From NCBI RefSeq assembly GCF_004341105.1, contig NZ_SLZK01000005.1:186001-250000 (forward strand): DNA of 64,000 bases, given 5' to 3'. Positions 63,605 to 64,000 of the stretch are shown piece after piece. Each line of letters starts with the position of its first letter. Position 1 is the first letter of the stretch. The translations under genes were made by a program, and so were the position numbers. This DNA is from Rhizobium sp. BK418. GTDB lineage: Bacteria; Pseudomonadota; Alphaproteobacteria; Rhizobiales; Rhizobiaceae. The notes under the pieces are model-generated. The model ran no database searches, had not been told where the DNA came from, and was given only the letters and a program-made list of their open reading frames with translations.

Positions 63605-64000
63605 TCAGGCGACCGTCTTCAACTTGAGGCCGGAGAGGCCGAGTTCTTCCATAGCCATGTCGAGTGAGGCAGCCTGCCGATCGGCATAAAGCACGAGTTC
63701 GTCCTGCACATCAGCGCCGAGCGCTTTCTCGAATGCCGCTCGGTTCGAGCGCGTCGCATAATTCTGCTGCTGGTCCGTGCCGAGGTTCGACTGGAAGATA
63801 CCTGCCGCGCTCACGGGGAGGAAATCCTCATAGATGACAGGATCAAAGCGAAGATAGCCCTTGGCGATCAGAGCGTCCGGATCGGAAGGAAGCTGCCCTC
63901 TTGCTGCGATGCCGGCAGGAGTCGCCGAATAGTGGAAGAAAGCGAGTCCGTCGCGCCGCATCTCGTCCCAGCTGTCCGGAAGCGCCCTGAAGCGCTCGGC
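63605..64000 (-). CDS. DUF1338 protein, probable 2-oxoadipate dioxygenase/decarboxylase HglS (N-terminus outside window)
   Basis: The frame is open through base 64000; 131 C-terminal residues are visible. RDGLAFFHYSATPAG, YEDFLPVSAAGIFQSNLG and the tail LDMAMEELGLSGLKLKTVA match the DUF1338 family. HglS of P. putida, a member, turns 2-oxoadipate into D-2-hydroxyglutarate in lysine catabolism. The metal ligands are expected upstream of the window edge and cannot be checked. It precedes amaA by about 70 bases in the same direction. Confidence 0.75.
   Translation of the reverse strand, partial: AERFRALPDSWDEMRRDGLAFFHYSATPAGIAARGQLPSDPDALIAKGYLRFDPVIYEDFLPVSAAGIFQSNLGTDQQQNYATRSNRAAFEKALGADVQDELVLYADRQAASLDMAMEELGLSGLKLKTVA

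Overview
The window looks like chromosomal DNA of a Rhizobium of the R. etli / R. leguminosarum type. The evidence is high GC with strong third-position bias, the gene order ffh-chorismate mutase-rpsP-rimM-trmD-rplS-leuC, a ccmABCDG cytochrome c maturation operon divergent from acnA, alanine-rich rhizobial tails on L19 and Ffh, and several rhizobial intergenic palindromes. No database search was possible; all family names come from motifs and remembered family features.

Bases 1 to about 35,300 are ordinary core chromosome. In order they hold a DUF1223 gene (cut by the window edge), acnA, ccmABCDG, a DUF2585/yciB pair, ftsY-mtaB-dapF, the ffh to rplS translation and secretion block, an amino-acid ABC binding protein and permease without an ATPase, leuC, an aldo/keto reductase, a frameshifted pyrophosphatase-like relic, an L,D-transpeptidase-like protein, an OmpR-type regulator with a cyclic-nucleotide-binding partner, xthA, a LolA-like protein, ftsK, glnK-amtB with a sigma-54-like promoter, tesB, a UbiH-family hydroxylase, a Trm112/Lon-substrate-binding pair, a thioredoxin-TPR protein, a YbaK/ProX-type tRNA editing protein and tRNA-Gly(GCC).

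From the tRNA onward the content becomes accessory. Just beyond the tRNA lies an internally deleted IS481-type element. It is followed by a CBS-BON protein, a phosphoketolase and a cytosolic glucoamylase-like protein behind a possible FNR/FixK site, then a BacA/YddA-type ABC exporter whose ATPase domain has lost its catalytic motifs, and then the debris of a deleted dipeptide transporter operon.

Bases 43,490 to 54,910 form one coherent catabolic locus on the plus strand: ROK repressor, M81 (MlrC-like) metallopeptidase, GntR repressor, dipeptide-type binding protein, two permeases, a gamma-glutamyltransferase-like Ntn hydrolase, a DUF1028 protein and a fused double ATPase. It probably imports and dismantles a modified, gamma-linked or cyclic peptide. 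Both regulator genes share an ATTGGTTCAT operator-like motif. A second glucoamylase-like paralogue follows behind a perfect palindrome.

The last part, on the minus strand, is an iron-regulated-looking Fbp/Afu ferric iron importer and an hglS-amaA-amaB set that matches the pipecolate/2-oxoadipate branch of lysine catabolism; hglS runs off the window end.
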